From Flavobacterium cellulosilyticum (GTDB lineage: Bacteria > Bacteroidota > Bacteroidia > Flavobacteriales > Flavobacteriaceae), in contig NZ_SMFK01000019.1 in NCBI RefSeq assembly GCF_004349355.1, positions 1-64,000 of the forward strand: DNA of 64,000 nt, in the 5' to 3' direction. The translations under genes and the position numbers were made by a program. This document shows positions 38,694 through 47,596 of this stretch, piece after piece. Within the stretch, counting starts at the first letter, position 1. Each line of letters opens with the position of its first letter. The notes beneath the pieces are model-generated. The model had not been told where the DNA came from, did not search any database, and saw only the letters and a list, made by a program, of their open reading frames with translations.

Positions 38694-40133
38694 TTACAAA
38701 TCTGTAATTGGACTGTAGTGCGGTACTAATAATTTCATAACAGACCAGCCTATTAAATAACAAACAGAACATATAGAAAAAATGATAAAATATCCAGCTT
38801 CAATACCATGAAAACCCATAAAGGCCATGTCAGTTTCTTTGCTGAAATCAAATAACATTCCAGAACCTTTGTTAATTACAGTAGATCCAATACCTCCAGC
38901 TAAGCCACCAATTCCTGTAATGGTAGCAATTGCTTTTTTGGGAAACATATCGCCAACAGTTGTAAATATATTGGCAGACCAAGCTTGGTGAGCAGCACCG
39001 GCAATACCAATTATTATAACTGGTAACCAATAGCTAATATTCCCTAAAGGTTGAGCGATTAAAGCTAAAAGCGGGAAAAATGCAAAAATCAACATAGATC
39101 GCATTCTTCCTTCGTAGGGATTCATTCCCTTCTTTTCAACAAAATAGGTTGGTAGCCAACCTCCAATTATAGAAAGTAAAGTGATCATGTAAAGTACAAA
39201 TAGGGGGAAAGCAGCTTGAGTAGAATCCATTCCATAAACGGAACTTAAATATGCTGGCGTCCAGAATAAGAAGAACCACCATACACCATCAGTCATGAAT
39301 TTACCAAAAGCAAAAGCCCACGTTTGTTTGTATCGAAAAGCTTCTTTAAAAGTAACTTTAGTTGTTGTTTCAGGAACGTAACCTACTAGTTTACTATCAG
39401 CAATATCATCTTGCTGGATATATTCTAATTCAGCAGCATTTACTTTTGAATGTTTATGAGGTTTGTCATACATAAAAACCCAAAAACCCATCCAGACGAA
39501 TCCTAAGGCTCCAATAATGATAAATGCCATTTCCCATCCATATGCTTTTGCAATAAATGGAATTGTAATTGGGGCAGCTAATGCTCCAACCGTTGCACCT
39601 GCATTAAAGATACTAGTAGAGAAAGCTCTGTCTTTTTTAGGAAAATATTCAGCTGTCGTTTTTATTGCTGCAGGGAAGTTTCCTGCTTCTCCTACTGCTA
39701 GTACAAAACGGGCAAATATAAATAAGGTAACACTCACGTTTATAACCAAGCCTGTATCATTTACAGTACCTATAATTTCTTTTGCTCCATCAAAACCCAC
39801 AAACCAGTTGCCAGTAATTATTCCAGCTGTTGCGATTCCACAAAAAGCGTGTAAACAAGCTCCAACAGACCAAACTCCAATAGCCCAAAGAAACCCCTTT
39901 TTAGTGTCTAAAATATCTACTAATTTACCTGCAAATAGAAGTGATACGGCATAAAATATGGAAAACAATGCAGTGATATTTCCATAATCATTGTTGGTCC
40001 AATGGAATTCTGGGGCAATAAAATCGCTCCAGGTTAATGAAAGTACTTGTCGGTCTAAATAATTAATGGTTGTTGCAAAAAATAATAAGCCGCAAATGGA
40101 CCATCTGTATTTTCCGATTTTTTGTTTTGTCAT
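38694..40133 (-). CDS. ExuT-like hexuronate MFS transporter
   Basis: Twelve-helix major facilitator of the anion:cation/hexuronate group (479 residues). N-terminal RWSICGLLFFATTINYLDRQVLSL is the classical ExuT/GudP opening, with the acidic/basic motif VDILDTKKGF after helix 2 and an extended loop near the middle (residues ~230-255). It likely imports galacturonate or unsaturated uronate monomers from the periplasm. It has its own operator promoter (40166), so import and catabolism are co-regulated but separately transcribed. Confidence 0.9.
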   Translation of the reverse strand: MTKQKIGKYRWSICGLLFFATTINYLDRQVLSLTWSDFIAPEFHWTNNDYGNITALFSIFYAVSLLFAGKLVDILDTKKGFLWAIGVWSVGACLHAFCGIATAGIITGNWFVGFDGAKEIIGTVNDTGLVINVSVTLFIFARFVLAVGEAGNFPAAIKTTAEYFPKKDRAFSTSIFNAGATVGALAAPITIPFIAKAYGWEMAFIIIGALGFVWMGFWVFMYDKPHKHSKVNAAELEYIQQDDIADSKLVGYVPETTTKVTFKEAFRYKQTWAFAFGKFMTDGVWWFFLFWTPAYLSSVYGMDSTQAAFPLFVLYMITLLSIIGGWLPTYFVEKKGMNPYEGRMRSMLIFAFFPLLALIAQPLGNISYWLPVIIIGIAGAAHQAWSANIFTTVGDMFPKKAIATITGIGGLAGGIGSTVINKGSGMLFDFSKETDMAFMGFHGIEAGYFIIFSICSVCYLIGWSVMKLLVPHYSPITDL

Positions 40134-40165
40134 AATTCTAAAAAGTTATATTTGGTTACGTTAAA

Positions 40166-40209
40166 TGCAATCGATTACACAAAACTAGGGATTATTTTTA
40201 TATTTCCAA
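40166..40209 (-). promoter_or_regulatory. Promoter with operator of the hexuronate transporter gene
   Basis: Reverse strand: TTG (40207-40209), 19-base spacer, -7 box TAGTTTTG (40180-40187), followed by TGTAATCGATTGCA (40166-40179), centre 7.5 nt past the box and 32 bases before the ATG. It marks the right-hand end of the pectin regulon in this window. Confidence 0.83.
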
Positions 40210-40264
40210 GTTTTTATGTCTATTTTTTTCATATAATTTATATTTAATTGACTTTAAATGCAGT

Positions 40265-41038
40265 TTACTTCTTTTTCTTGTCAACTCGCATATTTAAAAA
40301 TTCTACTAATAAAGAAAATGTAATTGCAAAATATAAATATCCTTTTGGCAATGGAGTAACATGATTTCCTAGTATTAAAGCATTTGATAAATGAGCGCTT
40401 TCCGTTATCAACATTAAACCTATTAAAATTAAAAAAGAAAGTCCAAGAATTTGAATAGATGGATTTTTATTGACAAAATTCCCCACAGGAACTGCAAATT
40501 GCATCATTATAAAAACAGAGATAACTACAGCTGTAACCATAATATAAAGCGCTCCAGCAACGCCATTTGTCATTCCCACAGCAGTAAGTATACTATCAAA
40601 AGAGAATACTAAATCAATTAAAATAATTTGAATAATTACACTTCCAAATGATTTTAAGGCGGAGTTTTTTAATTCTTTTTCTTCTTCCCCTTTTAAGTCT
40701 ACTTTTTCGTGAATTTCTTTCGTGCTTTTATAGATCAAAAACATTCCTCCAAGAAATAAGATAAGACTTTGTCCTGAGATACTTGCCTTTAAAAAACTAA
40801 AATCAATCGTAAACCAAGGTTCTTTCATTGCAATGAGGTAAGAAATCCCCAAAAGAAGTGCAATTCTCATAAACATGGCCAAAAACATACCCACTTTTGT
40901 GGCTTTTTTGCGTTTTTCTTCGGGCAATTTTCCTGTGACTATTGATATAAAAATAATGTTATCTATTCCTAGAACAATTTCTAAAAAAGTCAATGTTAAT
41001 AGTGCTATCCAAGCGTCAAGATTTAAAAATACTTCCAT
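40265..41038 (-). CDS. TerC-family integral membrane protein
   Basis: 257 residues with about seven TM helices and the TerC signatures LEIVLGIDNIIFISIVTGKLP (first helix, Asp-containing) and VFSFDSILTAVGM. TerC relatives take part in metal (Mn or Ca) export or tellurite resistance; the actual ion is not readable. It is unrelated to the pectin genes and has no operator, marking the return to ordinary chromosome. Confidence 0.87.
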   Translation of the reverse strand: MEVFLNLDAWIALLTLTFLEIVLGIDNIIFISIVTGKLPEEKRKKATKVGMFLAMFMRIALLLGISYLIAMKEPWFTIDFSFLKASISGQSLILFLGGMFLIYKSTKEIHEKVDLKGEEEKELKNSALKSFGSVIIQIILIDLVFSFDSILTAVGMTNGVAGALYIMVTAVVISVFIMMQFAVPVGNFVNKNPSIQILGLSFLILIGLMLITESAHLSNALILGNHVTPLPKGYLYFAITFSLLVEFLNMRVDKKKK

Positions 41039-41082
41039 TTTATTTTGTTGTGAATATTAAATTTTGAATTAAATAGGTGCTT

Positions 41083-41463
41083 TTAATTGTTTTCGGATTC
41101 TTTAAAAACGGTTCCTTTTTGTTTTTTATCACTTCCTACAATTCCAAATTCAAATATATAAGAATTTTTTGAGGTACTCAATATTTTCATTGAAATAGCT
41201 TTCTCTTCCGCCATATTTTTGGGATGAATTTTTTGTAAAACATATTCGCAGTCACTTACCCAGCGAATACTTGCAGTATCTATTTTACCCTCATAATTTT
41301 CAATTTCGATGCTATCATTGCGTTCAAAAAAGGTGGTCTTCTTTATTCCATCAACAGTGTATTCAAATTTAAATTTTCCCGTTTTAAAATTTTTGCAATT
41401 GTGTTCCGCATTATAGCATGACATTAGGGTCAGAATTGGGAGAAGGAAGAGTGTTTTTTTCAT
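41083..41463 (-). CDS. Small conserved lipoprotein, function unknown
   Basis: 126 residues with lipobox LMSC (C16). The mature part has a beta-rich pattern (FKTGKFKFEYTVDG, RNDSIEIENYEGK, IRWVSDCEYVLQKIHPK) with two cysteines (C24 area and SDCEY). Similar small lipoproteins occur in many flavobacteria, often mislabelled as topoisomerase. 44 bases separate it from terC. Confidence 0.65.
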   Translation of the reverse strand: MKKTLFLLPILTLMSCYNAEHNCKNFKTGKFKFEYTVDGIKKTTFFERNDSIEIENYEGKIDTASIRWVSDCEYVLQKIHPKNMAEEKAISMKILSTSKNSYIFEFGIVGSDKKQKGTVFKESENN

Positions 41464-41515
41464 TAGTTTGCTTTGTGGACCTCATCAGTTTTTAAAACCA
41501 ATGAGATTAGTTGTT

Positions 41516-42091
41516 TTATTTTAATTTATTCAATTCCTCATCCGTGAAGTGCTTTCTACTTTTATCTTTTGAAAATTTGTCAGTGTTGTAATTCTTAGAG
41601 CTGTTTTTAGGAATTGACAAACTAGTCCATTCACCTTCTTTCAATATTTTGGAATAGAATACAATTTGGCCAACATGATATGGATAATGTGCTAATTGAC
41701 GGTTTATAGCTTCAAACACAGTATGACCTTCGTTTCGGATATAAATAATATCCGAAAGTTGTTCTGGTTTTAAGGTGTTTAAGGCTTCAAAAAAACAATC
41801 CCAACCTTTATTCCATATGTCTAATAATTCCTCTTTGGTTTTGATAGTTTCTTCAAATTCAGAATCTCTGTTCCGCCATTCTTTTTCTCCATCTGAGGTT
41901 AGAAAATCAGTCCAACGCGATAGCATATTTCCTGAAAGATGTTTCACGATTATAGCAATACTATTTGTGTCTTCGTTTATCGAAACAAAAAGTTGTTCTG
42001 GTTTGAGTTGATCCATCGCTTTTTCGCCCAATGTTTTATAATAGAGAAACTGCTTTGTTACACTTTCTAGATAGGATTTTGATGTTTCCAT
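41516..42091 (-). CDS. DinB-like DUF1572 protein
   Basis: 191-residue four-helix-bundle protein of the DinB/YfiT type. Metal-ligand histidines are visible in AIIVKHLSGNM and in RQLAHYPYHVGQIVFYSK, the usual positions for this superfamily. These proteins are often thiol transferases or damage-inducible proteins; the substrate is unknown. It lies three bases after the pentapeptide-repeat gene, so the two are likely cotranscribed. Confidence 0.82.
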   Translation of the reverse strand: METSKSYLESVTKQFLYYKTLGEKAMDQLKPEQLFVSINEDTNSIAIIVKHLSGNMLSRWTDFLTSDGEKEWRNRDSEFEETIKTKEELLDIWNKGWDCFFEALNTLKPEQLSDIIYIRNEGHTVFEAINRQLAHYPYHVGQIVFYSKILKEGEWTSLSIPKNSSKNYNTDKFSKDKSRKHFTDEELNKLK

Positions 42092-42094
42092 AAT

Positions 42095-42667
42095 TCACTC
42101 AATTTTAATGTCATATTTATCTAAAAGACCAACAATACCTTTGGTCGAAAACTTGGCTTTTTTCATAGGGTTGAATTCGGGATCAATTTTATAATTATAA
42201 GCTGTTCTAAAATCGACACCTGCCAATTGAGTGTCATTAAAAATAGCATTTTCTAAATTGCAATTTTCAAAAATTGAATTGGTAAGATTCGTTCCAATAA
42301 AGGAAACCTCTTTCATTGAACAGGAATTTAATTTCGTTTTTGGCATTTTCTTATTTGCAAAAGAAGAATAATCTAAAACACAATCCTGAAAACTTACACT
42401 GAATAGGAAATCAGTGCAAGAATGGAATTGGATTCCTAGTAATTTGCAATTTTTAAAATCAACTGTTTTTAAACTCGTTCCTGTTAATTGCATCATCGAT
42501 AGATTACAGTCGATGAATTCACAATCCATAAAAGTGTTATTCGAAAAATCACTATTCGAAAAATCACAGTTCTTAAAAACGCAATCTTCAAATTCGCGAT
42601 TGTTCACTTTTTTGTCTATAAAAGAGACTTTTTCGAAGGTTTTATGTGTGTGTAGTAGGTTTTCCAT
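42095..42667 (-). CDS. Pentapeptide-repeat protein
   Basis: 190 residues built of A(D/N)LXX-like repeats: FEDCVFKNCDFSNSDFSNNTF, FIDCNLSMMQLTGTSLKTVDF, LTNSIFENCNLENAIFNDTQL. This forms a right-handed quadrilateral beta-helix. The size and the single interruption are Qnr/McbG-like, which can protect gyrase, but most such chromosomal proteins have no known role. It overlaps the stop of the DUF6095 gene by one base. Confidence 0.85.
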   Translation of the reverse strand: MENLLHTHKTFEKVSFIDKKVNNREFEDCVFKNCDFSNSDFSNNTFMDCEFIDCNLSMMQLTGTSLKTVDFKNCKLLGIQFHSCTDFLFSVSFQDCVLDYSSFANKKMPKTKLNSCSMKEVSFIGTNLTNSIFENCNLENAIFNDTQLAGVDFRTAYNYKIDPEFNPMKKAKFSTKGIVGLLDKYDIKIE

Positions 42668-42888
42668 TAATCATTAAATAAACTTCGCATCATTGTTTTC
42701 AATCCCAAAACCATAAAATAAATTGCAAATGCGCAAATCCCAATTCCTATAGCCAAAACCAAATAATGCCAACCATTTTGTTTGTTGATAAAGGCATTAT
42801 ATATTATGGAAGGGCCAATAAAAAGAAGGGGCAAAGCCCAAGCTAAATATTTGATTCCTTTGGATAATATTTCTTTATTTGTTGCCAT
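42667..42888 (-). CDS. DUF6095-like small membrane protein
   Basis: 73 residues with two TM helices (about 13-30 and 41-63) separated by NAFINKQNGWHY. A short conserved flavobacterial membrane protein, function unknown. Starts 41 bases downstream of the murQ stop and overlaps the pentapeptide gene by a base, so all three may share a transcript. Confidence 0.7.
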   Translation of the reverse strand: MATNKEILSKGIKYLAWALPLLFIGPSIIYNAFINKQNGWHYLVLAIGIGICAFAIYFMVLGLKTMMRSLFND

Positions 42889-42929
42889 TTTTTAGTTAAA
42901 TCGGTTATGGGTTTAATTATTTAATTTGA

Positions 42930-43745
42930 TTACTGATCATTATATTTATCAACTGCTTTTCTAACGCTTCCATATTTTGCAAGCAATTCAGCAGCCATTT
43001 CATAAGGAACAGGAATTTCGCCCATAATCATTTTTACACCACGATCAACTAATTTGTTGTTGCTCAATTGCATATCGACCATCTTGTTACCTTTCACTTT
43101 CCCGAGTTGGATCATGGTGGCCGTCGAAATCATATTAAGAACCAGTTTCTGAGCTGTTCCCGCTTTCATTCTAGAACTTCCCGTAACAAATTCAGGTCCA
43201 ACCACCACATCAATAGGAAATTGAGAAGTTAGTGACATAGGACTTGCTGCGTTGCAAGAAATGCTTCCAGTTATGATGTTATTTTCATTGCAGGCTTTCA
43301 AACCGCCAATGACATAAGGAGTGGTTCCCGAAGCTGCAATTCCAATCACAACATCATTCGTGTTTATTTTATGTTTTTTTAAATCAATCCAGGCTTGCTT
43401 CTCATCGTCTTCCGCATTTTCTACAGCACGGCGAATGGCTTTGTCGCCACCAGCAATTATTCCAACAACTAAATCGAATGGTACACCAAATGTAGGTGGA
43501 CATTCAGAAGCATCCACCACACCCAAACGGCCCGAAGTTCCTGCACCTATGTAGAATAATCGTCCACCCAATTTCATTTTGGTTACGACTTGAGTTACCA
43601 AAGTTTCGATCTGAGGTAATGCTTTTTCTACAGCTAAAGGCACGGTTTTGTCTTCGTTATTGATGTTGGTCAATAATTCCTGAACGGACATCTTTTCTAA
43701 ATGTTCGTAATTCGAGGATTGTTCAGTGGTTTTTGTGAAGTTCAT
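42930..43745 (-). CDS. murQ: N-acetylmuramic acid 6-phosphate etherase
   Basis: Cleaves the lactyl ether of MurNAc-6-phosphate in cell-wall recycling, giving GlcNAc-6-P. A SIS-domain sugar isomerase fold with GAGTSGRLGVVDASECPPTFG (residues ~69-89), the catalytic Glu region, IAASGTTPYVIGGL, and GSSRMKAGTAQKLVLN. 271 residues, the short form common in this phylum. Confidence 0.93.
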   Translation of the reverse strand: MNFTKTTEQSSNYEHLEKMSVQELLTNINNEDKTVPLAVEKALPQIETLVTQVVTKMKLGGRLFYIGAGTSGRLGVVDASECPPTFGVPFDLVVGIIAGGDKAIRRAVENAEDDEKQAWIDLKKHKINTNDVVIGIAASGTTPYVIGGLKACNENNIITGSISCNAASPMSLTSQFPIDVVVGPEFVTGSSRMKAGTAQKLVLNMISTATMIQLGKVKGNKMVDMQLSNNKLVDRGVKMIMGEIPVPYEMAAELLAKYGSVRKAVDKYNDQ

Positions 43746-43887
43746 TGTGTATATGTATTATGCCACGAAGGCACTATGGCTCAAAGAGATTTTTGATGTT
43801 TGACAAATTTAGCAAATAATAGTATTGAATAGTAATGGAAAATGGATTGTTTATGTAATTCAACGTTGCAATTTCGAATCTTTGTGG

Positions 43888-44556
43888 CTACAAAAAATAA
43901 GCCAATGCAATTCCCAAAATAATCATCGAAACCTTCGCAATATTAAATTTGTGTCCCTCACTACTTTCGAATATAATTGTAGATGAAATATGGAATAAAA
44001 TTCCAATTACTACGGCGGTGATTTCGGTGTAATAATCGTTTAAAATAGGCATATAATCAGACAATAAGGTTCCCATTGGAGTCATTAGAGCAAAGGTCAT
44101 CATAAAGAAAAATATAGCTTTTTTGTTTAGATGCGAATTGAGGAAAAAAGTTGTCAAAATAATGGCAATTGGCAAATGATGAATGGCAATTCCTATAGCC
44201 AGATTGTGATGATGACTGACTGGAAATCCTTCTAAAAAGGCATGTATACATAGACTAAAAAACAACAACCACGGAATATGTTCCATATCTTGATGTCCGT
44301 GTACGTGACCATGCTCAGCACCTTTGGAGAAAAACTCCAATATAATTTGGAATAAAATCCCCAACATAATGAAGATTCCAATATTTTTATTGTGGCTTTC
44401 ATAAACATCTGGCAAAAGATGAATTACAGTTAATGACAGCAAAAAAGAACCACTAAAAGCCAACAATAATTTAAGGTTGGTTTTGTTTTTTGGTTTCAAA
44501 AACAAAGCAATGGTATATCCTAGTAATACTGATAATAGAGGTAAAAGATAGTTCAT
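43888..44556 (-). CDS. ZIP-family divalent metal transporter
   Basis: 222 residues, about eight TM helices. Metal-binding motifs sit in HLLPDVYESH, HAFLEGFPVSHHHN and AIHHLPIAIILTTF, the typical ZIP helix 4 and 5 sites, plus a His-rich loop (HGHVHGHQDMEH). Probably zinc or manganese uptake. Its start codon overlaps the stop of the methyltransferase gene (TAATG), so the two are translationally coupled. Confidence 0.88.
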   Translation of the reverse strand: MNYLLPLLSVLLGYTIALFLKPKNKTNLKLLLAFSGSFLLSLTVIHLLPDVYESHNKNIGIFIMLGILFQIILEFFSKGAEHGHVHGHQDMEHIPWLLFFSLCIHAFLEGFPVSHHHNLAIGIAIHHLPIAIILTTFFLNSHLNKKAIFFFMMTFALMTPMGTLLSDYMPILNDYYTEITAVVIGILFHISSTIIFESSEGHKFNIAKVSMIILGIALAYFL

Positions 44557-45320
44557 TATTTAAAAATCATAATTAATCGTTCACTATCATTTTTGTGGAA
44601 TTTCTTCAGTTTGTAATCACCAAAAATATCCAAAAGATAAATTCCCGCTTCTTCCATCATTTCTTCAAAATCTTTTAGTGTTAAGGCTTTTACTTTTTCA
44701 GTGAAATGAAATTTTTGGCCTTGATCTTCAAAATCAATTTCTTTGTAAATATGTCCGTCGTTCACATATCGTTTGATGTGAAATTCAATATTTTCAACTG
44801 TTTTAACTTCTTCCGGAACTAAATTAGTGATGACTTGACTGACATTCATAAAGTCGATAACAGCAAATCCATATTCGGTTAAACTGTCCTTCATTGCTTT
44901 TAATGTTGTCAAATTGTCATCGTCATTTTCGAAATAACCAAAACTGGTAAACAAATTAAAAATAGCATCAAATTTATCTTCGAATGAATCACGCATATCA
45001 TGAACTTGAAAATGCAGTGACTCGTTTTTGTTTTTATTAGCTTCTGCGATGCTGTTTTCAGACAAATCAGCACCAACCACTTCAAACCCTAATTGGTTTA
45101 AATAAATGGAATGACGCCCTTTGCCGCAAGCCAAATCGAGCACTTTTGCTTTCTCAGGAAGATTGAGATAATGGGTTAAATTGTCCATGAAAATCTGGGC
45201 TTCTCTATAATTTCGTTCTTTATAAAGGATATGATAATACGGAGTGTCAAACCAGGAAGCGAACCAATTTTCTGATTTAGGATTTGGGATTTCTGATTTA
45301 GGATTTTTAAAATCTGACAT
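44556..45320 (-). CDS. Class I SAM-dependent methyltransferase
   Basis: 254 residues with the SAM-binding motif VLDLACGKGRHSIYL (~60-74) and post-motif acidic residue VVGADLSENSI. The rest resembles small-molecule methyltransferases; the substrate is unknown. The N-terminus begins with an odd run SDFKNPKSEIPNPKSENW, repetitive and perhaps derived from a short duplicated repeat (see intergenic direct repeats in this genome type), so the true start could be a later position. Confidence 0.8.
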   Translation of the reverse strand: MSDFKNPKSEIPNPKSENWFASWFDTPYYHILYKERNYREAQIFMDNLTHYLNLPEKAKVLDLACGKGRHSIYLNQLGFEVVGADLSENSIAEANKNKNESLHFQVHDMRDSFEDKFDAIFNLFTSFGYFENDDDNLTTLKAMKDSLTEYGFAVIDFMNVSQVITNLVPEEVKTVENIEFHIKRYVNDGHIYKEIDFEDQGQKFHFTEKVKALTLKDFEEMMEEAGIYLLDIFGDYKLKKFHKNDSERLIMIFK

Positions 45321-45422
45321 TTATTCTTTTTCTATTAATTCAATTCCTGCAAATTTAGTGTATTTTTGCACCACTATAAAAAATAGCGGTATATTAAACG
45401 ACTATTTGTTAAGTTTTAAAAA

Positions 45423-46592
45423 ATGGAAAATTTCAAAATGATTGCCAAAACCTTTTTTGGTTTTGAAGAAATATTGGCAAATGAATTAAAAATGCTTGGT
45501 GCTCAGGATGTAGAGCAGGGTGTGAGAATGGTAAGTTTTAAAGGAGACAAAGGTTTTATGTATAAGGCTAACTTGTCTTTGAGAACGGCGCTGAAAATTC
45601 TGAAACCCATTTATTTTTTCAAAGCGAGAGATGAACAGGCGTTATATAAAGGAATTTCGGGAGTAAACTGGTCAAAATTTCTAAATGCGAACCAGACTTT
45701 AGTTATTGATGCAACTGTTCACTCAGAGTATTTTAATCACTCGGAATTTGTTTCCCAAAAATGTAAAGATGCTATAGTTGATCAATTTCGGGAACGAACA
45801 GGGCAACGTCCGAGTATCGAAAAAAATCATCCTGATTTAAGAATCAATATTCACATTGATAAAGATCAAGTGTCGGTAGCGTTGGATACATCTGGAAATT
45901 CTTTGCATCAACGTGGTTATAGAACAGCAACTAATATTGCACCTATAAACGAGGTTTTAGCGGCTGGAATTCTATTGCTTTCTGGTTGGGATGGTCAAGG
46001 TGATTTCTTGGATCCAATGTGTGGTTCTGGAACTTTCCTTGCAGAAGCGGCGATGATAGCTTGTAATATTCCAGCAAACATAAACCGTAAGGAATTTGCT
46101 TTCGAAAAATGGAACGACTGGGACAATGAATTATTTGATTCGATTATGGATTCGTTGTTGAAAAAAGTTCGAGAATTTCATTATACAATAAAAGGATACG
46201 ACAAAGCACCATCGGCGGTTCAAAAAGCCAAAGACAACATCAAAAACGCGAATTTAGACGAATACATCACCATCGAAGAACGCAACTTTTTTGATACTGA
46301 GAAAACGTCTCAAGGAAAATTACACATGGTTTTCAATCCGCCATACGATGAGCGATTGGATATTCATATGGAAGAATTCTATAAAAATATTGGGGATACT
46401 TTAAAGAAAAATTATCCTGGTACTAATGCTTGGTTTATCACAGGGAATCTGGAAGCCTTGAAATTTGTAGGCCTAAAACCTTCTAGAAAAATCAAACTTT
46501 TTAATGCCAGCATCGAAGCAAGATTGGTGAAATATGAAATGTATGAAGGAAGTAAAAGAACAAAGTTTCAGACTCTCCCAGAAGCTGAATAA
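45423..46592 (+). CDS. THUMP-domain RNA methyltransferase (RlmL/Trm-type)
   Basis: Likely N2-guanine methyltransferase of 23S rRNA. An N-terminal ferredoxin-like and THUMP region (~1-155) is followed by a Rossmann methyltransferase with FLDPMCGSGTFLAEA (~190-204) and the catalytic NPPY (FNPPYDER, ~308-315). It corresponds to the first half of RlmL; the RlmK half is absent, as in most Bacteroidota homologues. It stands alone on the forward strand and is followed by a strong terminator. Confidence 0.9.
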   Translation: MENFKMIAKTFFGFEEILANELKMLGAQDVEQGVRMVSFKGDKGFMYKANLSLRTALKILKPIYFFKARDEQALYKGISGVNWSKFLNANQTLVIDATVHSEYFNHSEFVSQKCKDAIVDQFRERTGQRPSIEKNHPDLRINIHIDKDQVSVALDTSGNSLHQRGYRTATNIAPINEVLAAGILLLSGWDGQGDFLDPMCGSGTFLAEAAMIACNIPANINRKEFAFEKWNDWDNELFDSIMDSLLKKVREFHYTIKGYDKAPSAVQKAKDNIKNANLDEYITIEERNFFDTEKTSQGKLHMVFNPPYDERLDIHMEEFYKNIGDTLKKNYPGTNAWFITGNLEALKFVGLKPSRKIKLFNASIEARLVKYEMYEGSKRTKFQTLPEAE

Positions 46593-46614
46593 TTAGTTCT
46601 AAATAAAGAATATA

Positions 46615-46664
46615 AAATCCCGATAATGACTATTTGAATATAGTGATTATCGGGATTTTTTTTT
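46615..46664 (+). terminator. Strong intrinsic terminator after the THUMP methyltransferase gene
   Basis: 19-base inverted repeat with one mismatch (AAATCCCGATAATGACTAT at 46615-46633 and its complement at 46640-46658), 6-base loop, then a T-run to 46664. It sits between two convergent genes and may serve both directions. Confidence 0.88.
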
Positions 46665-46680
46665 ATTTTAAAAGGTTTTT

Positions 46681-47556
46681 TCATTCTTTTTTCTTAGTAA
46701 ATTTTCTAACCAAGAATGCTAAAATTGGAGCTATAATAACTGCTATCGCCCATTTTACATTTCTATTCATTTCATCCCAAACAGAAACAATAAAATTTTG
46801 CTTGAAATTGATATTTATATCATACGTTTTTATTTTTTCACTAATGATTTTTTTGTTTTTATCTAAAGGAGAAATTACTAATTCAAGTTTACTTTTACCT
46901 TTTGAATTAGGTTTTGGGGTTACATTCCATTTCCATTCAAAATAAGCATCACTATATGTATGAGTAACCTCATCAAATATCTTTTTAATATTGCTTTCTT
47001 TATCGCTTGATACTAACTCAATGTTGAATTTATTCCCAGGATCTTTGATTTGAATGCTTAGATAATATCCTAAATTAACATCTCTACTAGTAATATCTTT
47101 TACGGTAAGTATTGGTTGTCTATTTTCAACTCTGGAGTCATTGATAACTTTCAATAATTCTGTTTTAATTTCATCGTTTTCAATTAGTGGATTTAACATG
47201 GCTCTCATTTCGTATGTTCGATCCTCTTTCATTTCAAACATTATGTCTTCCTTCATATTTTCATTTTCGCAATAAAAAGCGACTTTACCCAACTTCGTTT
47301 CTATTTTCGTTGTGTCACTATCATTGCTGCCAAATGTGATTTCTGAACCCTCTTCTAACCCATCAGAAGCTTCTGATATTCCACTTAATGAATCAGATAT
47401 AGAAGTAGCTATGTCAGTTGCAACAGCAGCTGAGTCAACAGCTGTTGCTTCAGGCGGACCTGCTTCAGTTGCTAGTTCATATTTATTACATGATGAAATA
47501 ATAAGTAGAAAAAGAATACAGATAAGATGGTTTTTTGACAATAAAATATTTTTCAT
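46681..47556 (-). CDS. Lipoprotein with C-terminal membrane anchor, unknown function
   Basis: 291 residues. Lipobox LIISSC (C23), then an Ala/Ser/Thr/Asp-rich low-complexity stretch (~28-75), then a beta-rich domain in which FEWKWNVTPKPNSKGKSKLELVISPLD stands out as a beta-sandwich pattern found in proteins tied to bacterial conflict and signalling systems. A final TM helix (IAVIIAPILAFLV) and basic tail RKFTKKKE end the protein. An anchor at both ends is unusual. It is the last gene of the lytic-enzyme cassette. Confidence 0.65.
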   Translation of the reverse strand: MKNILLSKNHLICILFLLIISSCNKYELATEAGPPEATAVDSAAVATDIATSISDSLSGISEASDGLEEGSEITFGSNDSDTTKIETKLGKVAFYCENENMKEDIMFEMKEDRTYEMRAMLNPLIENDEIKTELLKVINDSRVENRQPILTVKDITSRDVNLGYYLSIQIKDPGNKFNIELVSSDKESNIKKIFDEVTHTYSDAYFEWKWNVTPKPNSKGKSKLELVISPLDKNKKIISEKIKTYDININFKQNFIVSVWDEMNRNVKWAIAVIIAPILAFLVRKFTKKKE

Positions 47557-47596
47557 ATTTATCGGATAATAATGATTATTGATGATCTTTTAGGAA

